A DNA stretch of 64,000 bases from Nonomuraea longispora. GTDB taxonomy: Bacteria > Actinomycetota > Actinomycetes > Streptosporangiales > Streptosporangiaceae. Of the stretch, positions 32,629 to 41,464 are shown one piece after another. The DNA lies in NCBI RefSeq assembly GCF_004348345.1, contig NZ_SMJZ01000008.1:18121-82120 (forward strand), in the 5' to 3' direction. The notes below the pieces were generated by a model. That model was not told where the DNA came from and did no database searches. It saw only the letters and a program-made list of their open reading frames with translations. The translations under genes and the position numbers were made by a program. How positions within the stretch are numbered: the stretch's first letter is position 1; each line of letters starts with the position of its first letter.

Positions 32629-34413
32629 TCATCGGTAGGCAAGTGCCTGGGTGAGATAGAGGTCGGCGTAGTCGCCGCCCGCTCCGAGCAACTCGGCGTG
32701 GCTGCCCTGCTCCACCACCTGCCCGTGGGACAACACCACGATGTGGTCGGTCATGTGCACGGTTGAGAACCGGTGCGAGACCAGAACGGTCACGGCGCCA
32801 CGCTCGGCGAAGTTGCGGGTCTGCTCGGCGTACAGCTCGAAGAGGTCGTGCTCCGCCTGCGGGTCGAGCGCCGCCGTGGGTTCGTCGAGGACGCGCAGCA
32901 GTGGAGCCTCACGCATGAGGCCACGGGCGAGTGCGATGCGCTGCCACTGGCCGTGGGACAGCTCGGCGCCGCCGAAGGTCCGTCCGAGCTGCGTCCGCAG
33001 GCCGTCGGGAAGGCTCTCCACGAATACGCCGGCGTCCGCTCGCCGCAGCGCCAGCCCGATCCGGGCGGTGTCGTCGATCCTGGACAGGTCGCCGGCGCCG
33101 ACCGATTCGGCCACCGGGGTCTGCAGTTTGAGGAAGTCCTGCAGTGTGCCGGTGCACACGGCCGCCCATTCAGACGCATCGAACTCGCGCAGGTCGACGC
33201 CGTCCACCAGGATCGCGCCCGAGGTGGGCCGGTACACCCCGATGAGGAGCTTGATCAAGGTTGACTTGCCCGCGCCGTTGATGCCCACCAGGCCCAGCGT
33301 GGAGCCTGCGGGGAGAGTGAGGTTCACATGGTCGAGCACCATCGTGTCCGTTCCCGGATAGGTGAAGCACACGTCGCGCAGTTCGATGCCGGCGGTCATC
33401 CGGGCCGGCACGGTTGTCCCCGTAGGGTGTACGCCGTGTTCGGTGGCGTAGGTAAGGAGCCAGTGGTGGTGCTCGGCCACCCGGCCGCCGTCGGCGACCA
33501 GGGCGATGGACTCGACCGCGCTCTGCTGCTGCAGCCGTAGCTGACCGGCCAGCGAGATGATCAGCACCGCGTCGCCGGGAGTGGCCTGGCCGCGGGCCAG
33601 GAGCAGCCCCACGACCAGCAGCGCGCCGGCCAGCATGGAGAAGTAGAACGCCCAGGCGCCGATCTCACCCCCGAGCCCGCGCAGCCGGGCCCGGGCCTCC
33701 AGGTCGGCCGCCTCCTCCCACAACGCGCGCGCGTGCCGGTCCAGCTCGGCGCCATTGCCGGAGATCCAGACCTCCTTGGCGGGGTCGGGGTTCAGGCAGA
33801 GGTCGTGCAGCCTGCTCTCGCGGCGCAGCGACTCGGCCGTGGCGTCGAGCGCCTGCCGCTGCATTCGCATGGCCCGGTTGGCCAGAGGCAGGATCGGCAC
33901 GGCCGCCACCGCCAGGAGCGCGAGCGCGGGATGCACCCCGATGAGCAACCACAGGCTCAGCCCGATCCCGGCGAGGACGGAGGCCGCGTGCGCTGCCGCC
34001 CACCCGGTCTTCGACAGCGCCAGCGTGCCGCGGCGCAACATGGTGATCCGGTTGAGGAAGTCCGCCCGCTCAAGGTGGGTTATGGTCGGGATCTTCGCCG
34101 CTGCCTCGGTGATCTCCTGCTCCAGCGCCAGCTGGATGCGGTCGCGCAGATCATTGCGCAGGTTGTGGGTGAAGCGCCAGCCTATGAGCTGCAGCGCGTG
34201 GGCGGTCATGCCCAGCGCGACCGCGGCCAGCAGCCCGCCGAGCAGGTGGGTGCCGGCCGCGTCGACCAGATGGCGCTGGGCGTAGGCGGTGCCGGCCGCC
34301 ATCCCCGCCTGCAGCAGCACGAGCACGCCCACCGTGATGCTCACGCGGCGGTCCGCGAGCAGGCCCAGCGCCAGGGTGTGCTGTGCCATCCGAGCGCTGT
34401 CCCGCAGCGTCAT
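32629..34413 (-). CDS. ABC exporter half-transporter (membrane plus ATPase domain)
   Basis: The 594-residue protein has five or six membrane helices in its first 300 residues (from MTLRDSARMAQHTLALGLLA) followed by an ATPase domain with Walker A GINGAGKST (about 372-380), an altered signature LSHGQWQR, Walker B LLRVLDEPTAALD and switch SHRFS. It is the second gene of a two-gene operon (4-base overlap with its partner), so the pair probably forms a heterodimeric exporter. Pairs of this kind often export peptides or drugs; no substrate gene is adjacent. Confidence 0.9.
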   Translation of the reverse strand: MTLRDSARMAQHTLALGLLADRRVSITVGVLVLLQAGMAAGTAYAQRHLVDAAGTHLLGGLLAAVALGMTAHALQLIGWRFTHNLRNDLRDRIQLALEQEITEAAAKIPTITHLERADFLNRITMLRRGTLALSKTGWAAAHAASVLAGIGLSLWLLIGVHPALALLAVAAVPILPLANRAMRMQRQALDATAESLRRESRLHDLCLNPDPAKEVWISGNGAELDRHARALWEEAADLEARARLRGLGGEIGAWAFYFSMLAGALLVVGLLLARGQATPGDAVLIISLAGQLRLQQQSAVESIALVADGGRVAEHHHWLLTYATEHGVHPTGTTVPARMTAGIELRDVCFTYPGTDTMVLDHVNLTLPAGSTLGLVGINGAGKSTLIKLLIGVYRPTSGAILVDGVDLREFDASEWAAVCTGTLQDFLKLQTPVAESVGAGDLSRIDDTARIGLALRRADAGVFVESLPDGLRTQLGRTFGGAELSHGQWQRIALARGLMREAPLLRVLDEPTAALDPQAEHDLFELYAEQTRNFAERGAVTVLVSHRFSTVHMTDHIVVLSHGQVVEQGSHAELLGAGGDYADLYLTQALAYR

Positions 34414-36440
34414 CGCGCTTCCTCTCCGCCCTCGCGAGCGACGGCTCCCTGCTCGATGTCGACGGCCCCGCTACCGTCGGCCCCGCTACCGTCGGCCTGG
34501 CTGTCGGCGGTCCTGCTGCCGCCGGCCGTGGGCTCGTGGAATCGTGACGCCTGGAGCAGGAAGAGTCGGGCGTATTCGCCGCCGAGCCGCATCAGGTCGT
34601 CGTGGGAGCCCTCCTCAGTGATCCGGCCGTCCCGTAGCAGGACAATGCGGTCGGCGGGACGCACGGTGGAGAGCCGGTGCGAGATCAGCACGATCGAGGC
34701 GTCCCCGACCGAGCCGATCACCTGCTCGTGGAAGCGGGCCTCGGCCTTGACGTCCAGGTGCGCGGTGGGTTCGTCCAGGACCACCAGGCGCCGCCCGTGC
34801 TCCACCGCGTAGAGTGCCCGGATCGCGGCGAGCTTCTGCCACTGCCCGCCTGACAGGTCACGGCCGTCGGTGCCGGTCCGCCACAGTTCGGTGTCGAGCC
34901 CTGATTCCAGCCGGTCCAGCACCGGCTGCGCGCCGCCCGCCCGTACCAGTTGGAGGAGTTTCTCGTCGCTCTCCGGAGTGGCTTCAGGCGCGGCCAACGT
35001 GATGTTGTCGCGCGCGGTGAGCGGATAGTGGACGAAGTCCTGGAACAGCGCCGTCATCCCGCGCCGCCACGCCGTGGTGTCCAGCGAGCGAAGGTCTGTG
35101 CCGTCGGCGGTGATACGGCCCGTGGTGGGCTCGTACAGGCCGGCCAGGAGCTTGACCAGCGTGGTTTTGCCCTCCCCGCTGGCTCCGACGATCGCCAGCC
35201 GCTCGCCGGGGCGGATGGTCAGGCTCAGCCCTCGCAGCACGGGCGCGGAGGCACCCGGGTACCGGAAGGAAACGTCCTCGAACCGCACCAGAGGCGCGGG
35301 ACCGCCGGGGGAGGCGTTTTCCCGAGGGGCGTGCCGATCCGGGCCCGTCAGGTCCTCCAGCTTCCGCAGCGCCGTCACCGCGGTCCTGCCGTAGTCGATG
35401 TCGTACGACTCCCCGCCCATCACCGAGATCGCGAGAATTCCCCAGACGGCCACCAGACACTGCGACAGCTCGGCGATGCTCAGCTCCCCGGCCCACGCGG
35501 CCAGCCCGGGGACCAGCAAGCCCAGTCCAGCGCACAGCGCCGCGAGCAGGAAGGTGGCCTTCTGGCTGCGCAGGACCCGCCGACGGGTCCTCCAGTGGCC
35601 GGCCTCCCACGCGTGGTGCGCGACTAGGCGCCGCTCGCTCACCCACCCTGCCAGACCGAACAGCCGAATCTCCTTGGCCGCCTCGGACCCCGCCGCCAGG
35701 TCCGCCCAGAAGTCGACCTTGCGACGCTCGGGGGTCGCCGCGTCCTTGACCGCCTCCAGATGCATCCACTGCCGCCGGGTGATCGACCGGATCAGCACCG
35801 ACAGCGCCAGCAGCACCACCGCCAGCACGGGGAAGCGCGTGGCCAGCACCGCCGCCATCGCCACCGCCGACATCGTTCGCGCGGTGATCTCCAGTTGGCC
35901 CACGGCAGCGGCTCCGGGGGAGCGTACCCGCCAGGTGAAGCCCTGGTCGCCGGCGCGGACGGCCACGTCGTGGAACTCCGGATCCTCCAGGTGGGCGATG
36001 CGATCCGGGCGCAGGGCGATTCGCCGTACCCGGGAGCGCACCACGCCGTCGATGCGCCTGCTCGCCGACGCCTTCAGCGCGCGCGCGAGGACCTCGGCGG
36101 CCTGCCTGGCCAGCATCGCGGCCGCGAACCCCGCCACCGGCCACACCAGCGGCAGGAGATCGACCTCGGGGGACGCGGCCGTCATCGCATGCACCGCGTG
36201 GCTGGCGAAGATGGCGGTCAAGGGTGCCGCCGCGATCGAGGTGGCCACTGTCACGCACAGGGCGGCCAGCGTACGTGGGCGGCTGAAACGTAACAGAGCC
36301 AGCAGGCTTCTTCGTTCGTCGAAGGTGTCCTGGATCCGGGTCAGGCTCAGATCGCGCCAGGAGAATCTTGGATAGGCCGGCCGCGTGTCCGTCACCGTGT
36401 CTCGCCGTCTCCCGAGGTCGGCAGTCGTGGTGATCTTCAC
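34410..36440 (-). CDS. ABC exporter half-transporter, first subunit
   Basis: The 676-residue protein starts at GTG (weak ribosome site; a GTG 16 codons later is possible). The membrane domain spans about residues 55-350. The ATPase domain has Walker A GASGEGKTT, signature LSGGQWQK, Walker B RLVVLDEPTAHLD and SHRLS. Both ATPase domains of the pair keep a Glu after Walker B, so both sites may be active. The C-terminal 40 residues are a low-complexity tail (SQADGSGADGSGAVD). It overlaps the second subunit by 4 bases. Confidence 0.88.
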   Translation of the reverse strand: MKITTTADLGRRRDTVTDTRPAYPRFSWRDLSLTRIQDTFDERRSLLALLRFSRPRTLAALCVTVATSIAAAPLTAIFASHAVHAMTAASPEVDLLPLVWPVAGFAAAMLARQAAEVLARALKASASRRIDGVVRSRVRRIALRPDRIAHLEDPEFHDVAVRAGDQGFTWRVRSPGAAAVGQLEITARTMSAVAMAAVLATRFPVLAVVLLALSVLIRSITRRQWMHLEAVKDAATPERRKVDFWADLAAGSEAAKEIRLFGLAGWVSERRLVAHHAWEAGHWRTRRRVLRSQKATFLLAALCAGLGLLVPGLAAWAGELSIAELSQCLVAVWGILAISVMGGESYDIDYGRTAVTALRKLEDLTGPDRHAPRENASPGGPAPLVRFEDVSFRYPGASAPVLRGLSLTIRPGERLAIVGASGEGKTTLVKLLAGLYEPTTGRITADGTDLRSLDTTAWRRGMTALFQDFVHYPLTARDNITLAAPEATPESDEKLLQLVRAGGAQPVLDRLESGLDTELWRTGTDGRDLSGGQWQKLAAIRALYAVEHGRRLVVLDEPTAHLDVKAEARFHEQVIGSVGDASIVLISHRLSTVRPADRIVLLRDGRITEEGSHDDLMRLGGEYARLFLLQASRFHEPTAGGSRTADSQADGSGADGSGAVDIEQGAVAREGGEEAR

Positions 36441-36504
36441 ATGGGGCGATCGCCGGGGTCAAGAAGATATTCACGTAGCGTTAGATATCCAGCGTTGGAC
36501 GGTA

Positions 36505-36534
36505 AGGGCCGCCGGACGACACTCCAGCGGCCCT
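36505..36534 (-). terminator. Hairpin after the uronate-type operon
   Basis: AGGGCCGC and GCGGCCCT pair perfectly over 8 bp with a 14-base loop, five bases after the stop of the oxidoreductase-DUF6807 gene. It probably terminates the four-gene minus-strand operon before the ABC exporter genes. Confidence 0.55.
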
Positions 36535-36538
36535 CGCG

Positions 36539-38464
36539 CTATCGCAGCAGTTCGCCCGCGACGGAGCCGGCGGCGGTGGCGTCCAGCCGCCCGTCCACCA
36601 CCGCCGTGACGACCCGTCTGGTCAGCGTGTTCTCGACGAGCAGCGGCCGGTCCCACGCCAGCGCCTGGCCCACCCCCGGATACTCCTCGACGCGCACGAA
36701 CCAGGGGTCGTCGCCGTCCTGCACGAACACGAGCGTCCAGTCCCGCCCCGCCGGGTCGGTGCCGGACAGGGCGATCCAGCGGTCGCGGCTGCCGTGCACC
36801 GCCCGTTCGTCCCCCGGCAACGTCGTCCGGGCGGTCGAGGTGCCGGGCGCGCGCCAGAAGAAACCGCCGTAGCCGGCGCCCGCGCGGCCCTTGGTGGCCG
36901 AACTGTTGATCTCCAGCGGCGCCCCGGTGAGGTTGGTCAGCGTGAACGCGAAGTCCAGCGCCCAGGCGTCCTCCCGGATCGGCCGCACCGTGACCGTGCG
37001 CTCCTCGCGGGCCATCAGCCCGCCGCCGGGCCCGATCCACTCCAGCCGCTCGGCGAAACCGCCGTCGTCCAGCCGGGCGAACGCCGCGTGCCGCTGGACG
37101 CCGTGGTCGTCGAGCCAGGTGGGCCCCTGGTCCCTGACGTAGGTGCGACCGCCCCAGAAGTTCGCCCCGCCGAGGTCCGCGACGGCCACGCCGGCGCCGA
37201 GGTGGTGGACGTGGTCCTCGGGCCTGACCTCGGTCACCTCGACGCCGCCCAGCGTGCGCACCTCGTACAGGTAGGGGCGGGGCGAGTCGGTGGCCGGCAG
37301 GTCGGGCCGTGTCTCGTAACGGGCCACGCGGTGGTCGCCGGCCAGCAGCTCCACCCGGGTCCACGGCACGTTCAGCTCCGAGTAGAGCGCCAGCCGCTCG
37401 GCGCTGCGGGCGGTCACCTCGGCGATGCCCGGCAGGATTCGGCGCGCGACCTGGTCCAGGCCGTCCCGCTCCAGTTCCTGGTGCCGCTCGGGGATGGGCT
37501 GCGGCTCGGGAGCCAGCCGCACCGCGTCCAGCACCTGCGTGAACCGCTCCGTACGCTCCAGCGGAACCAGCAGGGCGGCGCCCGTGCGTACGTGGTCGAG
37601 GAGGTTGTCCAGCAGGTCGGTGCGGTCGTACACGGTGGTCGTGACCGAGCCGTCCGGCAGCTCCACCTTGACGCTGTCCTGCGTGTAGACGAGCGTGGCC
37701 CGGCCCGCGTCGCCGTGCACCACCAGGTACGGCTCGTGCCGCTCCGGCGCGCACAACGACACCGCGACGGTGAGCACGAGACCGTCGTCCATGCGGATCC
37801 GCACGCACGACGTGTCGTCGGACTCGATCGTGTTGGCGCGGTAGAGCTCGGTCTCGATCTCCGCGATGGAGCCGTCCACCAGGGCCAGCGCGGTCGCCAC
37901 GGCGTGCGCGAACGGGTTGGTGAGCGCGCCGTCCACCACGTCGACGCCGTCGAGGCGGCGCCTGCCCGACCAGGCGGAACGGGTGAAGTAGGAGACCGGG
38001 CGTTCCCAGGCGCCCGCGCCGCCGATGCCGCGCACCCGCCCGAGGGCGCCGCTCGCGATCAGCTCGCGCAGCGCCGGAACCGCCGCGGAGCCGAGCGACT
38101 GGAAGCCGACCTGGCAGGCCAGCCCCGTCTCGGCCACGGCCGCGGCGATCCTCCCGTGCGCCTCGGGCGTCGCCGCCGGCGGCTTCTCCAGCAGCACGTG
38201 CGAGCCCGCGTGCAGCGCGGTCACCGCGAGGTCGGCGTGGGTGTGGATCGGCGTGCAGATGATCGTGACCTCCGCGCCGGTCTTGGCGATCAGCTCGCGC
38301 AGGTCGGGCGACTGCAGGGGCGTGCCGAAGTCCACCTCGACCGGGCGCACGTCGCAGATCCCGGCCAGCTCGGCCACCCCCGACTCGGACAGCAGGTGCA
38401 GGTGACGCAGATGGTGCTGGCCGTGCCCGTGGGCCCCGGCCAGCACGACCCTCGCCGGCGTCAT
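36539..38464 (-). CDS. Fusion of Gfo/Idh/MocA oxidoreductase and DUF6807 (PmoA-like) domain
   Basis: The 641-residue protein starts at the ATG overlapping the enolase-type stop (ATGA, with GAGGTGG upstream). Residues 1-340 are a Gfo/Idh/MocA dehydrogenase: nucleotide-binding loop GAHGHGQHHLRHL, and EKP at 93-95 (LLEKPPAATPEAHG), the conserved motif with the probable catalytic Lys94. From about residue 360 to the end lies a DUF6807 domain: RPYLYEVRTLGGVEVTEVRP, DHVHHLGAGVAVADLGGANF, GYGGFFWRAPG. DUF6807 proteins are linked to sugar catabolism loci. The two domains are usually separate genes, so the fusion suggests consecutive or coupled steps on one sugar acid. Confidence 0.85.
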   Translation of the reverse strand: MTPARVVLAGAHGHGQHHLRHLHLLSESGVAELAGICDVRPVEVDFGTPLQSPDLRELIAKTGAEVTIICTPIHTHADLAVTALHAGSHVLLEKPPAATPEAHGRIAAAVAETGLACQVGFQSLGSAAVPALRELIASGALGRVRGIGGAGAWERPVSYFTRSAWSGRRRLDGVDVVDGALTNPFAHAVATALALVDGSIAEIETELYRANTIESDDTSCVRIRMDDGLVLTVAVSLCAPERHEPYLVVHGDAGRATLVYTQDSVKVELPDGSVTTTVYDRTDLLDNLLDHVRTGAALLVPLERTERFTQVLDAVRLAPEPQPIPERHQELERDGLDQVARRILPGIAEVTARSAERLALYSELNVPWTRVELLAGDHRVARYETRPDLPATDSPRPYLYEVRTLGGVEVTEVRPEDHVHHLGAGVAVADLGGANFWGGRTYVRDQGPTWLDDHGVQRHAAFARLDDGGFAERLEWIGPGGGLMAREERTVTVRPIREDAWALDFAFTLTNLTGAPLEINSSATKGRAGAGYGGFFWRAPGTSTARTTLPGDERAVHGSRDRWIALSGTDPAGRDWTLVFVQDGDDPWFVRVEEYPGVGQALAWDRPLLVENTLTRRVVTAVVDGRLDATAAGSVAGELLR

Positions 38465-39516
38465 CACGACCACCTCAGCCCGAGCCCGGCGTGGGGGCCC
38501 GCGCGGAGCACGCCGCCGCTGACCTCCACCGGGTACGGCTCGTCCAGCAGCCCCAGGGCAGCGAACGAGGCGTCTTCCACGTCCTCCACCATGGCGGGCA
38601 GCGGCAGGGCCAGCGCCAGCTGTCCCGACATCTCGCTCAGCAGGTGCGGATGGACCGGCACGTCGTACGTTCTGGCCAGCTCCACGATCCGCAGGAACGG
38701 CGTGATGCCGCCGACCCGCGCCACGTTCGGCTGGACGACGTCGCAGGCGCCGGCCGCCAGCAGGTCGCGGAAGCCGTACGTGGTGTAGACGTTCTCGCCG
38801 ACGGCCACCGGCACGTCGGTGCAGCGGCGCAGCTCCACGTGCGCGGCCACGTCGTCGGCGGGCAGCGGCTCCTCGATCCAGTGCAGGTCGAACTCGCGCA
38901 GCGCGGCGAGGGCCCGCCGCGCTCTGTGCAGGTCCCACCGCTGGTTGGCGTCGATCATCAGCAGCCGGTCGGGGCCGATCACCTCGCGGACCGCGGCCAC
39001 CCTGGCCACGTCCTCGGCCAGGTCGGGGCGGCCCACCTTGATCTTGACGCCCCGGTGGCCGGCCGCCACCCAGCGGCGGGCCTGCGCGACCAGCTCCTCC
39101 AGCGGGTAGTGCAGGTTGACGCCGCTGCCGTAGACCGGGACCTCGTCGCGCCGCCGCCCGAGCACGTCGGCCAGGTCGCGCTCGCGGCAGCGCAGGTCCC
39201 ACAGCGCCAGATCGACTCCGGCCAGCGCGACGGTGGTGACCCCGCCGGGGCCCGCCTCCCGCAGGTGCCGCCAGAGCCGGTCCCAGACCACCTCGGGGTG
39301 CGGGTCGAGGCCGATGAGCGCCTCACGCAGGTCGTGGTCGAGCAGCGCCTTGACGGCGTGCGCGCCGATCTGCGGCGTCCACGAGAAACCGCTGCCGGTG
39401 CGCCCGTCCGCCAGGGTGACGTGCGTGACGATCACGTGGTTGAACGGCACGTCCGCTCCCCAGGGGCGGGGGAGCGGGACGCTGCGCAGCTCCGTACGCA
39501 GGTCGGCGACCGTCAC
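38464..39516 (-). CDS. Enolase-superfamily sugar-acid dehydratase (mandelate racemase type)
   Basis: The 350-residue protein carries the full active-site set of the mandelate-racemase group: KIK at 158-160, metal ligands Asp189 (IDANQRW), Glu215 (WIEEPLP) and Glu241 (GENVY), and a C-terminal His291 in HPHLLSE. Such enzymes dehydrate or isomerise acid sugars such as glucarate, galactarate or their lactones. Together with the overlapping KdgD-type gene and the uronate-dehydrogenase-like gene, glucarate/galactarate dehydratase or lactone cycloisomerase activity is likely; sequence alone does not decide. Confidence 0.85.
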   Translation of the reverse strand: MTVADLRTELRSVPLPRPWGADVPFNHVIVTHVTLADGRTGSGFSWTPQIGAHAVKALLDHDLREALIGLDPHPEVVWDRLWRHLREAGPGGVTTVALAGVDLALWDLRCRERDLADVLGRRRDEVPVYGSGVNLHYPLEELVAQARRWVAAGHRGVKIKVGRPDLAEDVARVAAVREVIGPDRLLMIDANQRWDLHRARRALAALREFDLHWIEEPLPADDVAAHVELRRCTDVPVAVGENVYTTYGFRDLLAAGACDVVQPNVARVGGITPFLRIVELARTYDVPVHPHLLSEMSGQLALALPLPAMVEDVEDASFAALGLLDEPYPVEVSGGVLRAGPHAGLGLRWS

Positions 39517-40385
39517 GACGCCGCCCGTTCGAGACCGGTCTTGATCAGCGCCTCCAGCTCCTCCAGGTGCTCCTCGGTGACGTCCACCAGCGGCGGACGC
39601 ACGCCGCCCACGTCGAGGCCGCGCAGCCGGACCCCCGCCTTGACCAGCGCGACCGGGTAGCCGGGGACCTTGCCGCGCAACCGTACGAGGGGGGCGTAGA
39701 ACTCCGTCAGCAGCCGCTCGTCGCCGTTCAGGTAGGCCTTGGCGATCTCCGGCGCGAACGCGAACACCGCGCTGGAGTAGAGCTCCACGCCGATGCCCCG
39801 GTAGGCGGGCATGGTCAGCTCGGCCGTCGGCAGCCCGTTGAAGAACAGGAACTCGGGGAACCGTTCGCGCACGGCCAGCACGGTGCGCTGCATCCTGTCG
39901 ATGTCGCCCAGGCCGTCCTTCAGCCCGATCACGCCGGGGAGGCCGGCCAGCTCGACCACGGTGTCGGGTTCGAGCGCGACCGTGCCCCGCTGGTAGATGA
40001 TCACCGGCAGCACGGAGGCGATCGCCGACACGTACGCGGTGTAGCCGTGCCCCGGCCCCTGCGCCAGGTACGGAGGCATGAGCAGCAGCCCGTCCGCGCC
40101 CGCGTCCCTGGCGGCCCGCGCCTGGTTGAGCGCCGCGCCGAGCGGGCCGCCCGCGCCGGCGAACACCGGCACCCGGCCACCCACGGCCTCGGCCGCGATC
40201 CGTACCGCGCGGGCGTGCTCGGCCTCCGACAGGGCGGAGAACTCGCCGGTGCCGCAGGCCGCGAAGACGGCGCCGGGGCCGTGCTCCATGCGCTGGGAGA
40301 CGTGCTCGGCCAGCACCTCCTCGGCCAGGCCGCCGCCGGCGTCGAACGGGGTGACGGGGAAGAACAGCACACCGCTGAGTTTCAT
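39513..40385 (-). CDS. kdgD: 5-dehydro-4-deoxyglucarate dehydratase (DHDPS family)
   Basis: The 290-residue TIM-barrel aldolase-type protein starts MKLSGVLFFPVTPFD and has ACGTGEFSALSEAE, Tyr131 in VIIYQRG and Schiff-base Lys156 in VIGLKDGLGDIDRMQ. The GTGEF and KDGLGD variants are typical of KdgD rather than of DapA. The reaction converts 5-keto-4-deoxyglucarate to 2-ketoglutarate semialdehyde with loss of CO2 and water. It overlaps both neighbours, and supplies the step after the enolase-type dehydratase. The semialdehyde dehydrogenase is not in the window. Confidence 0.85.
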   Translation of the reverse strand: MKLSGVLFFPVTPFDAGGGLAEEVLAEHVSQRMEHGPGAVFAACGTGEFSALSEAEHARAVRIAAEAVGGRVPVFAGAGGPLGAALNQARAARDAGADGLLLMPPYLAQGPGHGYTAYVSAIASVLPVIIYQRGTVALEPDTVVELAGLPGVIGLKDGLGDIDRMQRTVLAVRERFPEFLFFNGLPTAELTMPAYRGIGVELYSSAVFAFAPEIAKAYLNGDERLLTEFYAPLVRLRGKVPGYPVALVKAGVRLRGLDVGGVRPPLVDVTEEHLEELEALIKTGLERAAS

Positions 40386-41272
40386 CAGACGTCCTTGAGT
40401 TCGGTGCGCCAGCTCCGCTTCGGCTGCCAGCCGAGCAGGCGCTCTGCCTTGGTGGTCGAGAAGGCGGGGGCGGTGCCGGTGAGCCCGGCGGCGAGCTGCT
40501 CGGTGCCGGGCACGGCCTGGGGGAGCAGCTCGGCCAGCGGCTTCCTGGCCAGCGCGTCGGCGGCGCCGGCGAAGAAGACCTCGCCGTTCGGCAGCTCGGG
40601 CAGCGCCTGGGCGAGCACGGCGATCATGTCGGCGGCGTCGCGGGAGTCGATGTAGTTGAACAGCGAGACGCCGGCGAGCGCGGGCCGGTCCAGCCGTTCC
40701 TTGACGGTGTGCCCCGACTGGGTCGGCGCGCCCGCCCACTCCTCGGGCGGGATGACGAAGCACGGCCGGACGGCGGCCAGTTTCGTCGTCCCGGCCACGG
40801 CGAACGCCTTCATGGTCTGCTCGGCCGCCACCTTGGACAGGTTGTAGGCGTTCCATGGCCGCACCGGGTGTTCCTCGTCGATCGGCAGGTACGCCGGCGC
40901 CCAGCCGCCGGGGGCGCCGTAGCCGAGCACGGTGGGGCTGCTGGCGAGGACCACGCCGGCCACACCGAGCGCCACGGACGCCTCGCAGACGTTGAACGCC
41001 AGCTGGGTGTTGACCTTGAAGATCACCGACTCGGGCCGGCTGAACGGTGTGGCGATCGCGGCCAGATGGATCACCGTATCCGGCCGGAACCTGGCGATCG
41101 TCTCGAACGCCTCTCCCGTGTCGGTGAGGTCGGCGGGTAAGGTGGCGGCGGCCTCATCTGGGGTTCCTGGGGCGTGGTCCACGCCGATGACCTCGTGCCC
41201 GGCCGCCGCGAGCGTGCTGACCACGCTGCGGCCGAGGCGTCCTGCGCTTCCGGTGACGAGGACTCTGCTCAC
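40385..41272 (-). CDS. NAD-dependent sugar epimerase/uronate dehydrogenase-like protein
   Basis: Start is the GTG preceded by AAGGAG (295 residues, MSRVLVTGSAGRLGRSVVST); an upstream start inside the operator region is unlikely. It is an extended SDR with the GSAGRLG dinucleotide loop, NTQ, and catalytic Tyr143/Lys147 in NAYNLSK. Size and operon partners fit a uronate dehydrogenase, which oxidises galacturonate or glucuronate to the aldarolactone, but UDP-sugar epimerase relatives look similar. First gene of the minus-strand arm, with a LacI-type site just upstream. Confidence 0.75.
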   Translation of the reverse strand: MSRVLVTGSAGRLGRSVVSTLAAAGHEVIGVDHAPGTPDEAAATLPADLTDTGEAFETIARFRPDTVIHLAAIATPFSRPESVIFKVNTQLAFNVCEASVALGVAGVVLASSPTVLGYGAPGGWAPAYLPIDEEHPVRPWNAYNLSKVAAEQTMKAFAVAGTTKLAAVRPCFVIPPEEWAGAPTQSGHTVKERLDRPALAGVSLFNYIDSRDAADMIAVLAQALPELPNGEVFFAGAADALARKPLAELLPQAVPGTEQLAAGLTGTAPAFSTTKAERLLGWQPKRSWRTELKDV

Positions 41273-41292
41273 CGTTAGGGGCTCCTTCAAGA

Positions 41293-41313
41293 CTGCAAAC
41301 AGTTGCACTAAAC
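41293..41313. promoter_or_regulatory. LacI-type operator upstream of the minus-strand sugar-acid operon
   Basis: CTGCAAACAGTTGCACTAAA and a final C form the same sequence pattern (CTGCAAnnnGTTGnnCTAA) seen at 41435, 42426 and 42536. It lies 21 bases before the epimerase-type start on the minus strand. Confidence 0.7.
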
Positions 41314-41405
41314 CTTTGTGTCAGGAGGGCCGGGGCGTCAAGGGGTGATTTCCTGATCGGCGGTCTAGCTGGGGCTTCCTGACTGCTGTGCATCCGGGAT
41401 GGTAC

Positions 41406-41418
41406 AGCAAGCGCTTTT
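41406..41418. promoter_or_regulatory. AAGCGCTT half-palindromic operator upstream of the LacI gene
   Basis: AGCAAGCGCTTTT contains the LacI-family core AAGCGCTT. A related GGAAAGCGCTATCC occurs in the transporter promoter at 42572-42585. It may be a site for the same or a second LacI-family protein. Confidence 0.45.
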
Positions 41419-41434
41419 ATCTGCCCCATGGCCT

Positions 41435-41453
41435 CTGCAAGCGGTTGCGTTAG
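41435..41453. promoter_or_regulatory. LacI-type operator just before the LacI gene
   Basis: CTGCAAGCGGTTGCGTTAG ends 11 bases before the chosen GTG start, so binding here would give autoregulation. Confidence 0.65.
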
Positions 41454-41464
41454 GGTGTGCATTT

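Noticed and set aside
34470..34510. 15-bp repeat in the tail of the ABC exporter gene as a regulatory element
   Set aside because: It encodes the Gly/Ser/Ala/Asp-rich C-terminal tail and is explained as low-complexity coding sequence.
38465..39202. Upstream extension of the oxidoreductase-DUF6807 frame
   Set aside because: It overlaps the enolase-type gene; the ATGA overlap with a good ribosome site gives the natural start.
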